Origin: Candidatus Dormiibacterota bacterium
Lineage (GTDB): Bacteria; Acidobacteriota; Polarisedimenticolia; Gp22-AA2
Reading direction: 5' to 3'
DNA length: 64,000 nucleotides
Assembly: GCA_035635555.1 (NCBI GenBank)
Contig: DASQAT010000035.1
Location: 186,001-250,000, forward strand
Shown here: one piece after another, positions 54,142 to 63,079 of the stretch
How the letters are laid out: each line of letters opens with the position of its first letter
Numbering within the stretch: the stretch's first letter is position 1
Translations under genes and position numbers: made by a program
Notes under the pieces: generated by a model
What the model saw: the letters and a program-made list of their open reading frames with translations, nothing else
Databases searched by the model: none
Told to the model about the DNA's origin: nothing

Positions 54142-55343
54142 TTTTTGTCGCTCCGGCCGGCGGCGCCGTTCTTCTCCAGGCCCGACTCGTCGCGGATGAC
54201 CGCGCGCACTCCCTCCTTCACCTCGGCGCGATCGAGCGAAACGACGATCGGCTCGCTCTCGGCCAGCCCCTCCTTGACCTCGGCGTACTCCCAGTTGCGC
54301 AGGCCGGTCGTCACCTGCCGAGCCACCAGGTGGCCGCCGTTGAAGACGAGGACGCGGTCCCCCTCGAGCAAGGCGTAGGTCGGGAGACGCAGCACGTTCG
54401 TGACGGATCGCAGGATGACCTCCACGTCGGCGGAGGTCCCCGGCAGGAGCGAGCGCGCGAACTCCGCGTCGTCGAAGTCGACCTCGGCCTCGAGCGTGCG
54501 GTTCTGCTCCACGATGTCCTGGACGTACGGCGCCACCCGGGTCACGTGACCCTGGAACGACCGGTTCGGGTAGGGGTCGAGGGTGACGCGTGCCTGCTGC
54601 CCGGCGTGCACCCTGCCGGCGTCGACCTCGTCCAGCGGAGCGCTGACGTAGATGGACGACGGATCGATGATGTCGAACACCGGAGGGATCGGAAGGGCGG
54701 GCGGCGAGGGGGAGGCCCACTCCCCCACTTCCGCCTTGAGATCGGCGACGACGCCGTCGAACGGGGCGTGCAGCACCGTCTTGTTCAGGTTGGCGCGTGC
54801 CAGGTCGATCGCCGACTGCGCCCGTTCGGCGTTGGCGCGCGCCGCCTGGCAGCGCGCCGAGGCGGTCTCGCTCTGGCTCTGCAGCCGGTCGACCATCTCC
54901 ACGGACACGATGCGATCGTCCTTGAGATCGAGCGTGCGCTTCAGGTCGCGCGCCGCCAGGTCGGCCGCCAGGCAGGCCTCGCGGGCCGACGCCCGCGACG
55001 TCGCCAGGTCCTGCTCGGCCAGGGACAGCGACGCCTTCCAGTCGTTGTCGTTGATGCGCAGCAGGACGTCCCCCTTGCGAACGTGCGCGCCGGGACGGAA
55101 GCCGATGAACGCGACCCGGCCGCCGATTTCAGGGCTGATCCTGGCGCGGCGGCGGGCCTTCACCGTGCCCGCCTTGCTGTTGGTCACGGTCTCTTCGACC
55201 GTGCCGCGGGCCAGGCGGTAGACCGTCACCGGCACCGGGTCGGGACGCACGACCTTGTAGATCCCCAGCCCCAGGTTGACGAGGATGAACAGACCCGCGG
55301 CCAGGGCCAGGAGCCCCAGCGTCCACTTCAGGACACGTCGCAT
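54138..55343 (-). CDS. HlyD/MacA-type membrane-fusion protein
   Basis: 401 residues. An N-terminal membrane anchor (about 8-28) is followed by a barrel-sandwich half (ISPEIGGRVAFIGFRPGAHVRKGDVLLRIND), a coiled-coil hairpin and the second half (LHAPFDGVVADLKAEVGEW). Beta-barrel and membrane-proximal domains complete it. The start at ATG 55343 is chosen over an upstream in-frame ATG at 55445 because it begins directly before the anchor helix. First gene of the efflux operon; no TolC-type gene is in the window. Confidence 0.94.
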   Translation of the reverse strand: MRRVLKWTLGLLALAAGLFILVNLGLGIYKVVRPDPVPVTVYRLARGTVEETVTNSKAGTVKARRRARISPEIGGRVAFIGFRPGAHVRKGDVLLRINDNDWKASLSLAEQDLATSRASAREACLAADLAARDLKRTLDLKDDRIVSVEMVDRLQSQSETASARCQAARANAERAQSAIDLARANLNKTVLHAPFDGVVADLKAEVGEWASPSPPALPIPPVFDIIDPSSIYVSAPLDEVDAGRVHAGQQARVTLDPYPNRSFQGHVTRVAPYVQDIVEQNRTLEAEVDFDDAEFARSLLPGTSADVEVILRSVTNVLRLPTYALLEGDRVLVFNGGHLVARQVTTGLRNWEYAEVKEGLAESEPIVVSLDRAEVKEGVRAVIRDESGLEKNGAAGRSDKK

Positions 55344-55424
55344 GGCGCGAACGATATCACGTCGAAGCGCAGGCGGGACGGGCGCGCCGGACCCGGATTC
55401 CGGCACGCGGGCGGGCTCCTCGGG

Positions 55425-55430
55425 TAGAAT
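55425..55430 (+). promoter_or_regulatory. -10 element for the Tat flavoprotein gene
   Basis: TAGAAT preceded by CGGG, 24 nt before ATG 55455. Confidence 0.45.
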
Positions 55431-55454
55431 TCCGGCCGGGCACAACCGATCCTC

Positions 55455-56666
55455 ATGGACGCACCCTCCTCAACGCCATCCTTCACGCGCCGCGCCTTCG
55501 TCAGGACGGCGGCCGCCGCCGGGATCGGCGGCGCCTATCTCGGAGGGGCGCACCTCCTGCTTCAGGACGCGCGCTGGACCCCGAACCTGTCCTTCTGGGT
55601 ATCGCGCGGGCGCGATCCCGCAGGCCCGCCGCTGCGGGGGGAGCGCGAGGCCGACCTGGCGATCATCGGCGGGGGCGTGACCGGTCTGTCGACGGCGCTG
55701 CACGCCCTTCTGCGCTCCCCCCGGTTGCGCGTCGTCCTGCTCGAGGCGCACTACGTCGGGTTCGGCGCCACGGGGAGGAGCGGCGGTGTCCTCGGCAACG
55801 GCACCGAGATGGGAACTCCACCGGGGACCGGGGAGAACGTGGCGCAGGTGATCGAGATCGTCGATCGCTTCGGGATCGGCTGCGATCTGGAGCGCGCACC
55901 GGAGACGCAGCTCGATCCCTACCGGTACGCGGTGGGACTCAAGCGCACGGTTCTCGGTCTGGGCGGTGCCATCCACGAGGGGAGCCGCGTGCGCTCCCTC
56001 GAGGATGGGCAGACCGTCACCGTGCGCGGCGACGACTTCGCGGTGCGCGCCCCCAAGGTGATCGTGGCCGCCAACGGCTACACGCCGAGGCTCGGAATCG
56101 GCGCCGCGCGCCTGTTCCCCGCGCATACGGCGGCGGCGGTCACGGCACCCCTGCCGCGCGAAATCCTGCGCGACATTCCCGACAGCATCCTGGTGATGAC
56201 GTCAGGCGAGATGTACATGTGGGGACGCAAGGCTCCCGGCGGCCGGGTCCTGGTGGGAGCGGGGGCGCGGTACCTCTACGACAACGGCCTGAATTACACG
56301 GGGGATGGATTCCTGTTTCCGGCCCTGCACCGGACCCTGGTGAAATCGTTCCCCGCGCTGGCGGGCCACCCCTTCGAGCACGCCTGGACCGGACCGATGG
56401 GCTGCACCACGGACCAGGAGCCGATCATCGGGACGGCCGGACAGTCGGGCAACATCGTCTACTGCGGCGGGTACACCGGTCACGGCATCGCCATGGGCAC
56501 GAAGGCGGGCTCATTCCTCTCCGACATGCTGCACGGCCAGAGTCCGCCCGCCTGGATGCTGCGGCCGACGCAGAGTCTGCCCGGCGAGCCGCTGCGCTAC
56601 ATCGCCATCAACACGGTGATCAATATGATGAACCTGGGCCTGTACCACATGGACAAGCATGTCTGA
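55455..56666 (+). CDS. Tat-exported DAO-type FAD oxidoreductase
   Basis: 403 residues. The Tat signal FTRRAFVRTAAAAG is followed by the FAD motif DLAIIGGGVTGLSTALHALL and the GFGATGRSGGVLGNG loop typical of DAO/PuuB-type oxidoreductases. The C-terminal GYTGHGIAMGTKAG contacts FAD. The probable substrate is an amine or amino acid; exact identity unknown. The stop overlaps the next small membrane gene by 8 nt, so they are co-translated. Confidence 0.9.
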   Translation: MDAPSSTPSFTRRAFVRTAAAAGIGGAYLGGAHLLLQDARWTPNLSFWVSRGRDPAGPPLRGEREADLAIIGGGVTGLSTALHALLRSPRLRVVLLEAHYVGFGATGRSGGVLGNGTEMGTPPGTGENVAQVIEIVDRFGIGCDLERAPETQLDPYRYAVGLKRTVLGLGGAIHEGSRVRSLEDGQTVTVRGDDFAVRAPKVIVAANGYTPRLGIGAARLFPAHTAAAVTAPLPREILRDIPDSILVMTSGEMYMWGRKAPGGRVLVGAGARYLYDNGLNYTGDGFLFPALHRTLVKSFPALAGHPFEHAWTGPMGCTTDQEPIIGTAGQSGNIVYCGGYTGHGIAMGTKAGSFLSDMLHGQSPPAWMLRPTQSLPGEPLRYIAINTVINMMNLGLYHMDKHV

Positions 56667-56877
56667 TGCCGCCCGGGCGCGGGCGCTGGGGATTCTTTCT
56701 GTCCTCCTGTTCTTCGTGCCGCTCGTGGCCCCCCTGGTCCAGGGCGTCACCCTCGTCTACGTCCTGTCCCTGGGGTGGCGGGGATCGCTCGACAGGACCA
56801 GCATGATTCTTGCCGCCAGCGGCGCCGCCCTGGGCTTCGTGCTGTTCCTCGCGACCGAATATCTCTTCATCGTCTGA
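56659..56877 (+). CDS. small two-helix membrane protein
   Basis: 72 residues. Two hydrophobic helices (about 11-38 and 49-71) are separated by a short loop (WRGSLDRTS). It overlaps the upstream flavoprotein by 8 nt. No family is recognised. The position between two Tat flavoenzymes suggests a membrane partner of one of them, but this is inference. Confidence 0.68.
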   Translation: MSDAARARALGILSVLLFFVPLVAPLVQGVTLVYVLSLGWRGSLDRTSMILAASGAALGFVLFLATEYLFIV

Positions 56878-56892
56878 GCCCTGGATTTCGGC

Positions 56893-56898
56893 TAGAAT
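56893..56898 (+). promoter_or_regulatory. -10 element for the amine-oxidase gene
   Basis: TAGAAT preceded by GGC, 24 nt before ATG 56923. Confidence 0.45.
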
Positions 56899-56922
56899 CC
56901 GGCGCCTCAGGAGCGCTTTCCC

Positions 56923-58347
56923 ATGACCCGTCTCACCAGGCGGACCCTGCTGAAGAGCGTAGCACTCGCCGGCGCCGGCGTGACGCTCCAGAGGTGCTCC
57001 CCCTCGTTCATCGGCAAGACCTACGACGTCGCCGTCATCGGCGCGGGCATGGCCGGACTCTCGGCCGCCCGCGACCTTGCGCGCGCCGGCCTCGACGTGG
57101 TGGTTCTGGAGGCGCGCGATCGGGTCGGCGGACGCATCCACACGATCCATGAGCCGGCGCCGCACGGGATCGAGCTCGGGGCGCAGATGATCCACGGTTC
57201 GCGCGCGCCGACCTGGGAGCTGGTGCGGGAGTTCAAGGTCCAGACCCGACCCTTCGGCGAATGGTCCACCTGGTCGTGGTCGGCCTCGGCCGGTTTCCAG
57301 AAGCCGGACGAAGCGCGCGCGGCGGACATCGACGCCCGGCTGGCCCGCGCCTACCACGCCTACCGCGGCGCCGACATCCCGTTCCAGAAGTTCCTCGACG
57401 ACGAGAGGTTCAGCCCCGAGGAGCAGGACAGCGTCGCCGAGCACGCCCTGTCGTGGTCGGCCGAGCCGTCCGAGGTGAGCCTGCGGGCCGCCATGGAGGA
57501 CGACGCGGACTGGAACAGCTACCTCGATCGCAACTACCAGGTGGTGGACGGCTACGACCGTCTGCCCCGCAAGCTCGCGGAGGCCCTCGGCGACCGCGTG
57601 CGCCTGTCGTGCGTCGTGCGTCGGATCGAGTGGGGCCGCTTCGGGGCCGCCGTGTCGTACGACCGGGGCCTGCGGGCCGAGACCGTCCGCGCCCGGCACG
57701 CCGTCGTGACACTGCCGATAGGAATTCTACAGACCGCCTCGCCGGTCTTCTCGCCGGACCTGCCGCCGTGGAAGAGGAGATCCATCCAGGCTCTGAAGAT
57801 GGGACGTGTCGTGGTCGTGCACTTCCTGTTCGACGCCTGGTTCTGGCGCGACGCGAACCCGAGCCTGCCGGGTTGGAGCACCCGGGGCGGGCGCATCTCG
57901 TTCTGGGACCCGCACCCGTCGGGCAAGGGGCAGCCGGTGCTCCTGGGCTGGATCACCGGCGCCGCGGCGCAGGAATTGAGCGACCTCGGAGAGGAGGCCG
58001 GCCGGGACCGCGCGCTGTCCTGGATCGAGGAGCCGTTCCCCGCCGCAGGGGCGCGCAAGCGCGTCCAGTGGTCGAACCTGCGCGACTGGATCCGGGACCC
58101 GTACGCTCTGGGCTCCTACTCGTACACCTGTCCGGGGGGCGCGCTGGAGCGCGCCGCCCTCGCAACGCCTCTCGAGGGTCTGCACTTCGCCGGAGAGGCG
58201 ACGGCGGAGGCCCCGCATTACCAGACGGTGCACGGAGCGTACCTGAGCGGCCGCCGCGCGGCGCGCGAGATCCTCGGAGCGCTGGGACGGGACGTCGCCT
58301 CGTCGCCGCCCTCCTTTTCGCGGCTCCCCCGCCGTCTTTTCGCCTAG
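56923..58347 (+). CDS. Tat-exported flavin-containing amine oxidase
   Basis: 474 residues. The Tat signal LTRRTLLKSVALAGAG precedes the FAD motif VAVIGAGMAGLSAARDLARAG. VLEARDRVGGRIHT is the second MAO/PAO signature. FAGEATAEAPHYQTVHGAYLSGRRAA is the C-terminal FAD-binding segment, close to polyamine/monoamine oxidases. It should oxidise an amine in the periplasm. The stop codon TAG forms part of the -10-like hexamer TAGAAT of the next gene. Confidence 0.93.
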   Translation: MTRLTRRTLLKSVALAGAGVTLQRCSPSFIGKTYDVAVIGAGMAGLSAARDLARAGLDVVVLEARDRVGGRIHTIHEPAPHGIELGAQMIHGSRAPTWELVREFKVQTRPFGEWSTWSWSASAGFQKPDEARAADIDARLARAYHAYRGADIPFQKFLDDERFSPEEQDSVAEHALSWSAEPSEVSLRAAMEDDADWNSYLDRNYQVVDGYDRLPRKLAEALGDRVRLSCVVRRIEWGRFGAAVSYDRGLRAETVRARHAVVTLPIGILQTASPVFSPDLPPWKRRSIQALKMGRVVVVHFLFDAWFWRDANPSLPGWSTRGGRISFWDPHPSGKGQPVLLGWITGAAAQELSDLGEEAGRDRALSWIEEPFPAAGARKRVQWSNLRDWIRDPYALGSYSYTCPGGALERAALATPLEGLHFAGEATAEAPHYQTVHGAYLSGRRAAREILGALGRDVASSPPSFSRLPRRLFA

Positions 58348-58350
58348 AAT
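58345..58350 (+). promoter_or_regulatory. -10 element overlapping the amine-oxidase stop codon
   Basis: TAGAAT, 9 nt before ATG 58360. Transcription would start at or near the ATG, giving a possibly leaderless mRNA. Confidence 0.4.
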
Positions 58351-58359
58351 TGAGTCGCC

Positions 58360-58593
58360 ATGCCGCTCTACGAGTACATCTGCCGGTCGTGCTCCCGGCG
58401 CTTCGAGGCGCTGGTGATCGGGCCGCCGAGTCCGGCCTGCCCGGGTTGCGGGGGCGAGGACCTCGAGAAGCTCGTCTCCACCTTCGCCGTGGGCGGCGGC
58501 CCCTCCCCCAGAAGCGCCGAGTCGTCAGGGGACGGCGGATCGTGCGGCACCTGCGGCGATCCGCGCGGTCCCGGGTCCTGCGCCGTCAATTAG
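58360..58593 (+). CDS. FmdB-family zinc-ribbon protein
   Basis: 77 residues. MPLYEYICRSCSRRFEALV and CPGCGG are the FmdB signature (C8, C11 and C27, C30 zinc knuckles by count). A second Cys cluster at the C-terminus (CGTCGDPRGPGSC) is extra. Cytoplasmic; possibly a regulator. It is independent of the upstream oxidase by its -10 element. Confidence 0.92.
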   Translation: MPLYEYICRSCSRRFEALVIGPPSPACPGCGGEDLEKLVSTFAVGGGPSPRSAESSGDGGSCGTCGDPRGPGSCAVN

Positions 58594-58637
58594 TTCGAAC
58601 GTCCGTAAGACTCGCCCCCTTCGGAGCGTGACCTCTC

Positions 58638-60017
58638 ATGCCGCGGAGCTACCGCTTCGCCGAATTCACCGTGTCCCCCTCGCGCAGGACGCTGACCCGC
58701 GCGGGACGCGAGGTGCCGCTCATCCCGCGATATTTCGACCTCCTCGTGCTGCTGATCGATCGCCGTCGTGAGGCGGTGCACAGGCAGGACATCCTGGAAT
58801 CGGTCTGGAGCGACGTGGTCGTCTCGGACGGCGCCCTGAGCCAGGCGGTCCGGACGCTCCGGCGGGCGCTCGGAGACACGGCGCGCGAGCCTCTCTTCAT
58901 CCGCACGATGTCGCGCCACGGCTACCGCTTCATCCACCCCGAAGTCGCAGAGGACGAGGACGCCGTCCTGCCGGTCACGAGCCCTGCGATCCCGATCGAT
59001 CCTGCCTCGGCCGCGCCGTCGACGGACGACCCGTTCGAGACTCCGCTCGCCCGGCTCCTGGAGGACGGAGTCCCGGAGGGGGACGATCCCGACGAGGTGC
59101 GCCGCGAGGCGGCCGAGACTCTGCACCTCCTCGGGACCGAGGAGACCCTGCGACGCCTGGATCGCCGGCAGGGTCACGAACGTGCCCGGGCCCTTTTGAG
59201 GGACGCGCGCTGGGATGTCGCCGGCGCGGGGCCGGTGCCCCTTCTGGGTGTGCCCGGTTCCGCAGCCGCGATCCTCTCCCTCGTGCTCCTCAGGCTCAGG
59301 CGCGCGGCGCGCCTGGCGGGGAGTCGCTGGGGAGCCGCCTCGGCGGGCGGCGCCCTGGCGGGAATCCTTGCAGGTCTTTTGGGCGGGCTCCTGCTGCGTC
59401 TCGGCGACGGGTCCGAGTCGCCGGCGAGCCTGCCGTTGACGCTCGGGCTCATCGGTGCTCTCGCCGGGGGGACGGGCGCCGCGGGTATAGGCGCCGGACT
59501 GGCGTTCGCCGAGGCGATCGCCCGCTCCTTCCGCGGTCTGGCCCTCGTCCTGTGCGGAGCCGCGGCCGGCGGTCTGACCGGCGCCGTGGCGTACCTCTTC
59601 GTGCGCTGGACTCTCGCCGGCGTGTTTGGGCAGGACCTGTCGTCACTCGGGGGCGGTCCGGAGGGGCTGGCCATCGGTGGTGCCGCCGGGCTGGGATATG
59701 CGCTGTCGACGCCTCGGCCCCCGGGAGGAGGGATGGCGACACCGCGCGGGGCGGCCCGCATCGGAGCGGCGCTTCTGAGCGGAGCGTGCTGCGGTATCGC
59801 GGGGCTCGTCGTCTGCCGGCTGGGCGGCAACCTGGTCGGGACGAGCCTGAACATCCTGGCCCACGAGTACAACGGTTCCCATGTCGGCCTCCTCCCCCTC
59901 GCCCGCATGCTGGGGGAGTCGGGCCCCGGTCCGCTCACCCGCACCCTCTCAGGCGCGGTGGAAGGGCTGTTTTTTGGCACCGGTCTCGTCATCGGGTTGA
60001 CGCGTCGCCCTCGCTGA
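58638..60017 (+). CDS. winged-helix (OmpR/CadC-type) DNA-binding protein with polytopic membrane domain
   Basis: 459 residues. The N-terminal 105 residues are a transcriptional-regulator winged helix (LIPRYFDLLVLLIDR, HRQDILESVWSDVVVSDGALSQAVRTLRRAL, RTMSRHGYRF). A linker of about 90 residues follows. The C-terminal 260 residues contain about eight hydrophobic, Gly/Ala-rich membrane segments. CadC- or ToxR-like regulators normally have one membrane helix and a periplasmic domain; a polytopic membrane part is unusual. It may sense a membrane or transported signal. Its target genes are not evident. Confidence 0.85.
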   Translation: MPRSYRFAEFTVSPSRRTLTRAGREVPLIPRYFDLLVLLIDRRREAVHRQDILESVWSDVVVSDGALSQAVRTLRRALGDTAREPLFIRTMSRHGYRFIHPEVAEDEDAVLPVTSPAIPIDPASAAPSTDDPFETPLARLLEDGVPEGDDPDEVRREAAETLHLLGTEETLRRLDRRQGHERARALLRDARWDVAGAGPVPLLGVPGSAAAILSLVLLRLRRAARLAGSRWGAASAGGALAGILAGLLGGLLLRLGDGSESPASLPLTLGLIGALAGGTGAAGIGAGLAFAEAIARSFRGLALVLCGAAAGGLTGAVAYLFVRWTLAGVFGQDLSSLGGGPEGLAIGGAAGLGYALSTPRPPGGGMATPRGAARIGAALLSGACCGIAGLVVCRLGGNLVGTSLNILAHEYNGSHVGLLPLARMLGESGPGPLTRTLSGAVEGLFFGTGLVIGLTRRPR

Positions 60018-60147
60018 CACACAGGCTCCCGGGTCCCCCCTCAGCCACATATCAGGACTTGCTCATCGTGGCCTCAGGTCTCGAACTGGGGGAGGAAGCA
60101 TCTTCTTCCTCGTGAAGACATCCACCCTTTCGACAGGAGGTCGGTCC

Positions 60148-61428
60148 ATGACAGTCTCTCGTCTGCTCGCCGTCGCGTTCATCTTCGCCTGCACCGCAGT
60201 CGCCTGGTTCATCCTGGGGGCGTCCCTGGTGGTCCGCACCGGGGAATCCGACACCCGGCTCACCCAGGAAGTGAAGCGCCTGTGGGGGGGTGAGCACGAC
60301 CAGATTGCCCCCGACGCCTGGTACGAGCGATCGCGCGTCGTGATCGAGCAGGTGCAGCAGCCGAACGGTTCGGGAGGAACGTACATGCAGCCGGTCACGA
60401 AGACGGTCGTCGATCGCGTCCCGGTGGCGATCACCTCCAGCCGGCTGGATGTTTCGCTCTCCCTGGACCAGAGACAGAAGGGACTCCTGTGGTACGACAC
60501 GTACGGCGTGACGTTCGCGGGTGACTACAAGCTGGTCAACGGCGACAGCGCGCCTCACACCGTCTTCGTCCATTTCGTGTTCCCCTCGACCGAGGCGCTC
60601 TACGACGCCTTCACGTTCCGGTTGAACGGCCGCGACGTGCCGCCGGCCAGCGAGCTGTCGCAGGGGATCACGGCGACGGTGGATCTGGCCGCGGGGGCCG
60701 AGACGGCTCTCAGGGTGGCGTACCGCTCGCGGGGCCTGGGGGACTGGGCCTACTCGTTCACCCCGTCGGGGGTGGCGCAGGTGCGCGATTTCGTCATGGA
60801 GGTGAAGACCGACTGCGCCGGCATCGATTTCCCGGCCGGGACGATCTCCCCCACCCGCAAGACCGGCGACGGCAAGGGGTTCCGGCTGACCTGGGCGTTC
60901 GACAGCCTGATCACCGGACAGCACATCGGCGTGGACCTGCCGAACCGGCTCAACCCCGGGCCGCTGGCCTCGCGCATCACATTCTTCGCCCCGGTGTCGC
61001 TGCTGTTCTTCATCACGGTCGTCGTCGTCCTCGGCGTCCTCTCGGGAAGGAGTCTGCACCCGATGAACTATTTCTTCCTGGCGGCCGCCTTCTTCGCCTT
61101 CCACCTCCTGCTCGCCTACCTCGTGGACCACGTGAACATCCACGCCGCGTTCCTGATCGCCTCCGCCACCAGCATCGCGCTCGTGGTCAGCTACCTGAGG
61201 CTCGTCGGCGGCGCGCGTTTCGCCTTCCTGCAGGCGGGCGTGGCGCAGCTGGTGTTCCTGGTGCTCTTCTCCTACGCCTTTTTCTTCGAGGGATACACCG
61301 GCCTCACCGTCACGGTCGGGTCGGTCCTCACCCTCTTCGTCCTGATGCAGGCGACCGCACGGGTGGACTGGTCGGACCTGTTCGCCAGGAAGGCGCCCGC
61401 GCTCCCACCGATCGCGGCCCGGGACTGA
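60148..61428 (+). CDS. CreD-like inner-membrane protein
   Basis: 426 residues. An N-terminal membrane helix (about 2-26) precedes a large extracytoplasmic domain containing LLWYDTYGVTFAGDYKLVN, and five helices occupy the last 150 residues. The layout and the RKGLLWYDTY-like pattern match inner-membrane CreD family proteins, though similarity is moderate. AGGAGG lies 7 nt before ATG 60148, which is preferred over the in-frame ATG 60112. It lies 1 nt from the convergent MFS gene. Function in this organism is unknown; in enterics CreD affects envelope stress. Confidence 0.75.
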   Translation: MTVSRLLAVAFIFACTAVAWFILGASLVVRTGESDTRLTQEVKRLWGGEHDQIAPDAWYERSRVVIEQVQQPNGSGGTYMQPVTKTVVDRVPVAITSSRLDVSLSLDQRQKGLLWYDTYGVTFAGDYKLVNGDSAPHTVFVHFVFPSTEALYDAFTFRLNGRDVPPASELSQGITATVDLAAGAETALRVAYRSRGLGDWAYSFTPSGVAQVRDFVMEVKTDCAGIDFPAGTISPTRKTGDGKGFRLTWAFDSLITGQHIGVDLPNRLNPGPLASRITFFAPVSLLFFITVVVVLGVLSGRSLHPMNYFFLAAAFFAFHLLLAYLVDHVNIHAAFLIASATSIALVVSYLRLVGGARFAFLQAGVAQLVFLVLFSYAFFFEGYTGLTVTVGSVLTLFVLMQATARVDWSDLFARKAPALPPIAARD

Positions 61429-61429
61429 C

Positions 61430-62926
61430 TCAGGGCTGGCGGGGTGTCCGCGCGGCGTCCGTCTGCGAGGAGTGCATCACGCGGTTCGCCGGCGAGGGAC
61501 TGCCTCCCCGGAAGGGGGACATCCAGCGCGACGTTCGACGGGGCTTCGCCGGAACGGCGGCGCCGGGACGCCGGTCGCGCCGGGGGGCGACGAGGAGGAT
61601 CCCCTCCCGCAGGCGAAGCGTCAACCCGCGTGTGGGCCTGACCGTCCAGACTCGCAGCGGCAGCATCAGGTGCGAGAAGGAGGGGCGCCCGATTCCGCGC
61701 ACGCGCCCGAGGAGCCCCAGCGCCGGCACGAGGCGCAGGACGGTCGAGAGCCCCATGGCGGCGAGGTAGCCGGCTCCGCCGCGCGCATTGACCAGATTCA
61801 CCACCGCACCTCCGAGAAGCGAGCCGACGATCAGCACTCCCCCGTCCACCGTGTTGAACCAGGCGACCTGGCGCTCCCGGCCGCGGGTCGTCGCGAGGAT
61901 CGACGAGGCCTGCGCCAGCTCGAAGGCGCCCCAGGTCAGGCCCGAGTAGACCTGCGCCGCCAGGATCCACCACGGGCTCGCCGACAGGAGCCACAGCGCC
62001 GGCACCGGCGCGACCAGCCAGCCGGTCGCACGCAGGACCGGGCCCGGACCGGTGCGGTCGGCGAGACGGCCCCAGAGGCGGAGGGTGCACACCTTCACGA
62101 TCGCGGGCGTGGCGATCAGGACACCGATCAGGAGATACGAGAAGCGCAGCTCCTTCAGCATGTAGGGGACGAAGAACGGGCTGCTCACGTACGTCGCCAG
62201 ATGCAGGCTCCAGAGATAGATCGACAGCCGTCTGAATTTGTGCGAGGAGCGCGGCGGCCGCAGTCCGATGGATCGGTGCGTCTCCGGCGGACGACACGGT
62301 CCGTCGGGGAGGCGGGGCAGGAGGATCGCTCCCGCCGCGCGCGCCAGCGCGGCGTACGCGAATATGACGACGAAGCCGAGAGCCTCATGACCGCTCCCGG
62401 CCAGGACCGACAGCAGGATTCCGCCGCTCAGGATCGCCGCGAGGGCGCCGGACGCCTGCGCCGCGCCGCGGAGGCCGAAGAACCACCCGTGCCGGGCGGT
62501 CGGCACGGCGCCCGACACCAGCGAGGTCCACACCGGGATCGCCACACCGCCGCACCCCCAGGCCAGGAATCCCAGAGCGATGAGCGAACCGACCGACCAG
62601 GGAAACGGCGCGAGCACGCACAGTCCGAGCGCCGCATACCCCGCGGCCTGCGCCGACCAGGCGCGCCGCAGCAGTCGGCGCGTTTCGCCCGATCCTTCCC
62701 TGACCCGGCGTGCCAGGATCTGGGCGGCCGAAGTCGCTGCGGTCGGAAGCGTCGCCACCAGGCCGAGGGCCAGCCCGCCCGCGCCAAGATACAGGGCGTA
62801 CGCGCCGAGGTAGGCCTCGCCCAGGCCCTGGGCCAGCGCCTGGAACGCACCTTCGAAGGCGAGCCGGCGCGCCCCGTGGGCCCCGATCTCCGAGCGGACG
62901 CTTTCCACGGCTCGAACGGTGTCCAC
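61430..62926 (-). CDS. MFS transporter
   Basis: 498 residues from GTG 62926. About 12 membrane helices are visible. Loop 2-3 lacks the classic GxxxDRxGRR motif but has LARRVREGSGETRRLL; a basic loop near the middle (RPPRSSHKFRRL) separates the halves. The C-terminal 60 residues form a basic hydrophilic tail. The start codon is uncertain: GTG 62926 has GAGGAG 3 nt upstream, GTG 62908 and TTG 62947 are alternatives. A TAGATT -10 element (62946-62951) overlaps TTG 62947, which argues against that one. Substrate unknown. Confidence 0.82.
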   Translation of the reverse strand: MDTVRAVESVRSEIGAHGARRLAFEGAFQALAQGLGEAYLGAYALYLGAGGLALGLVATLPTAATSAAQILARRVREGSGETRRLLRRAWSAQAAGYAALGLCVLAPFPWSVGSLIALGFLAWGCGGVAIPVWTSLVSGAVPTARHGWFFGLRGAAQASGALAAILSGGILLSVLAGSGHEALGFVVIFAYAALARAAGAILLPRLPDGPCRPPETHRSIGLRPPRSSHKFRRLSIYLWSLHLATYVSSPFFVPYMLKELRFSYLLIGVLIATPAIVKVCTLRLWGRLADRTGPGPVLRATGWLVAPVPALWLLSASPWWILAAQVYSGLTWGAFELAQASSILATTRGRERQVAWFNTVDGGVLIVGSLLGGAVVNLVNARGGAGYLAAMGLSTVLRLVPALGLLGRVRGIGRPSFSHLMLPLRVWTVRPTRGLTLRLREGILLVAPRRDRRPGAAVPAKPRRTSRWMSPFRGGSPSPANRVMHSSQTDAARTPRQP

Positions 62927-62945
62927 GATCTCCTCGATGAATCTC

Positions 62946-62951
62946 AATCTA
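62946..62951 (-). promoter_or_regulatory. -10 element for the MFS gene
   Basis: TAGATT on the minus strand, about 20 nt before GTG 62926. Confidence 0.4.
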
Positions 62952-63006
62952 GGGTCGTGGCCGGGCCGCGGCAACCGCCCCCGGCGCGCCCGGGGCGCAG
63001 GTCGGC

Positions 63007-63012
63007 TAGAAT
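63007..63012 (+). promoter_or_regulatory. -10 element for the epimerase gene
   Basis: TAGAAT preceded by CGGC, 67 nt before GTG 63080. It faces away from the MFS -10 at 62946-62951 in a divergent gap. Confidence 0.45.
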
Positions 63013-63079
63013 CTTCGCGGTGCTCAGAGCGCTCGCGCCGGTCGGCCCCTGCGAATCTGAGTCCCAGGAGGGCAGGCGC

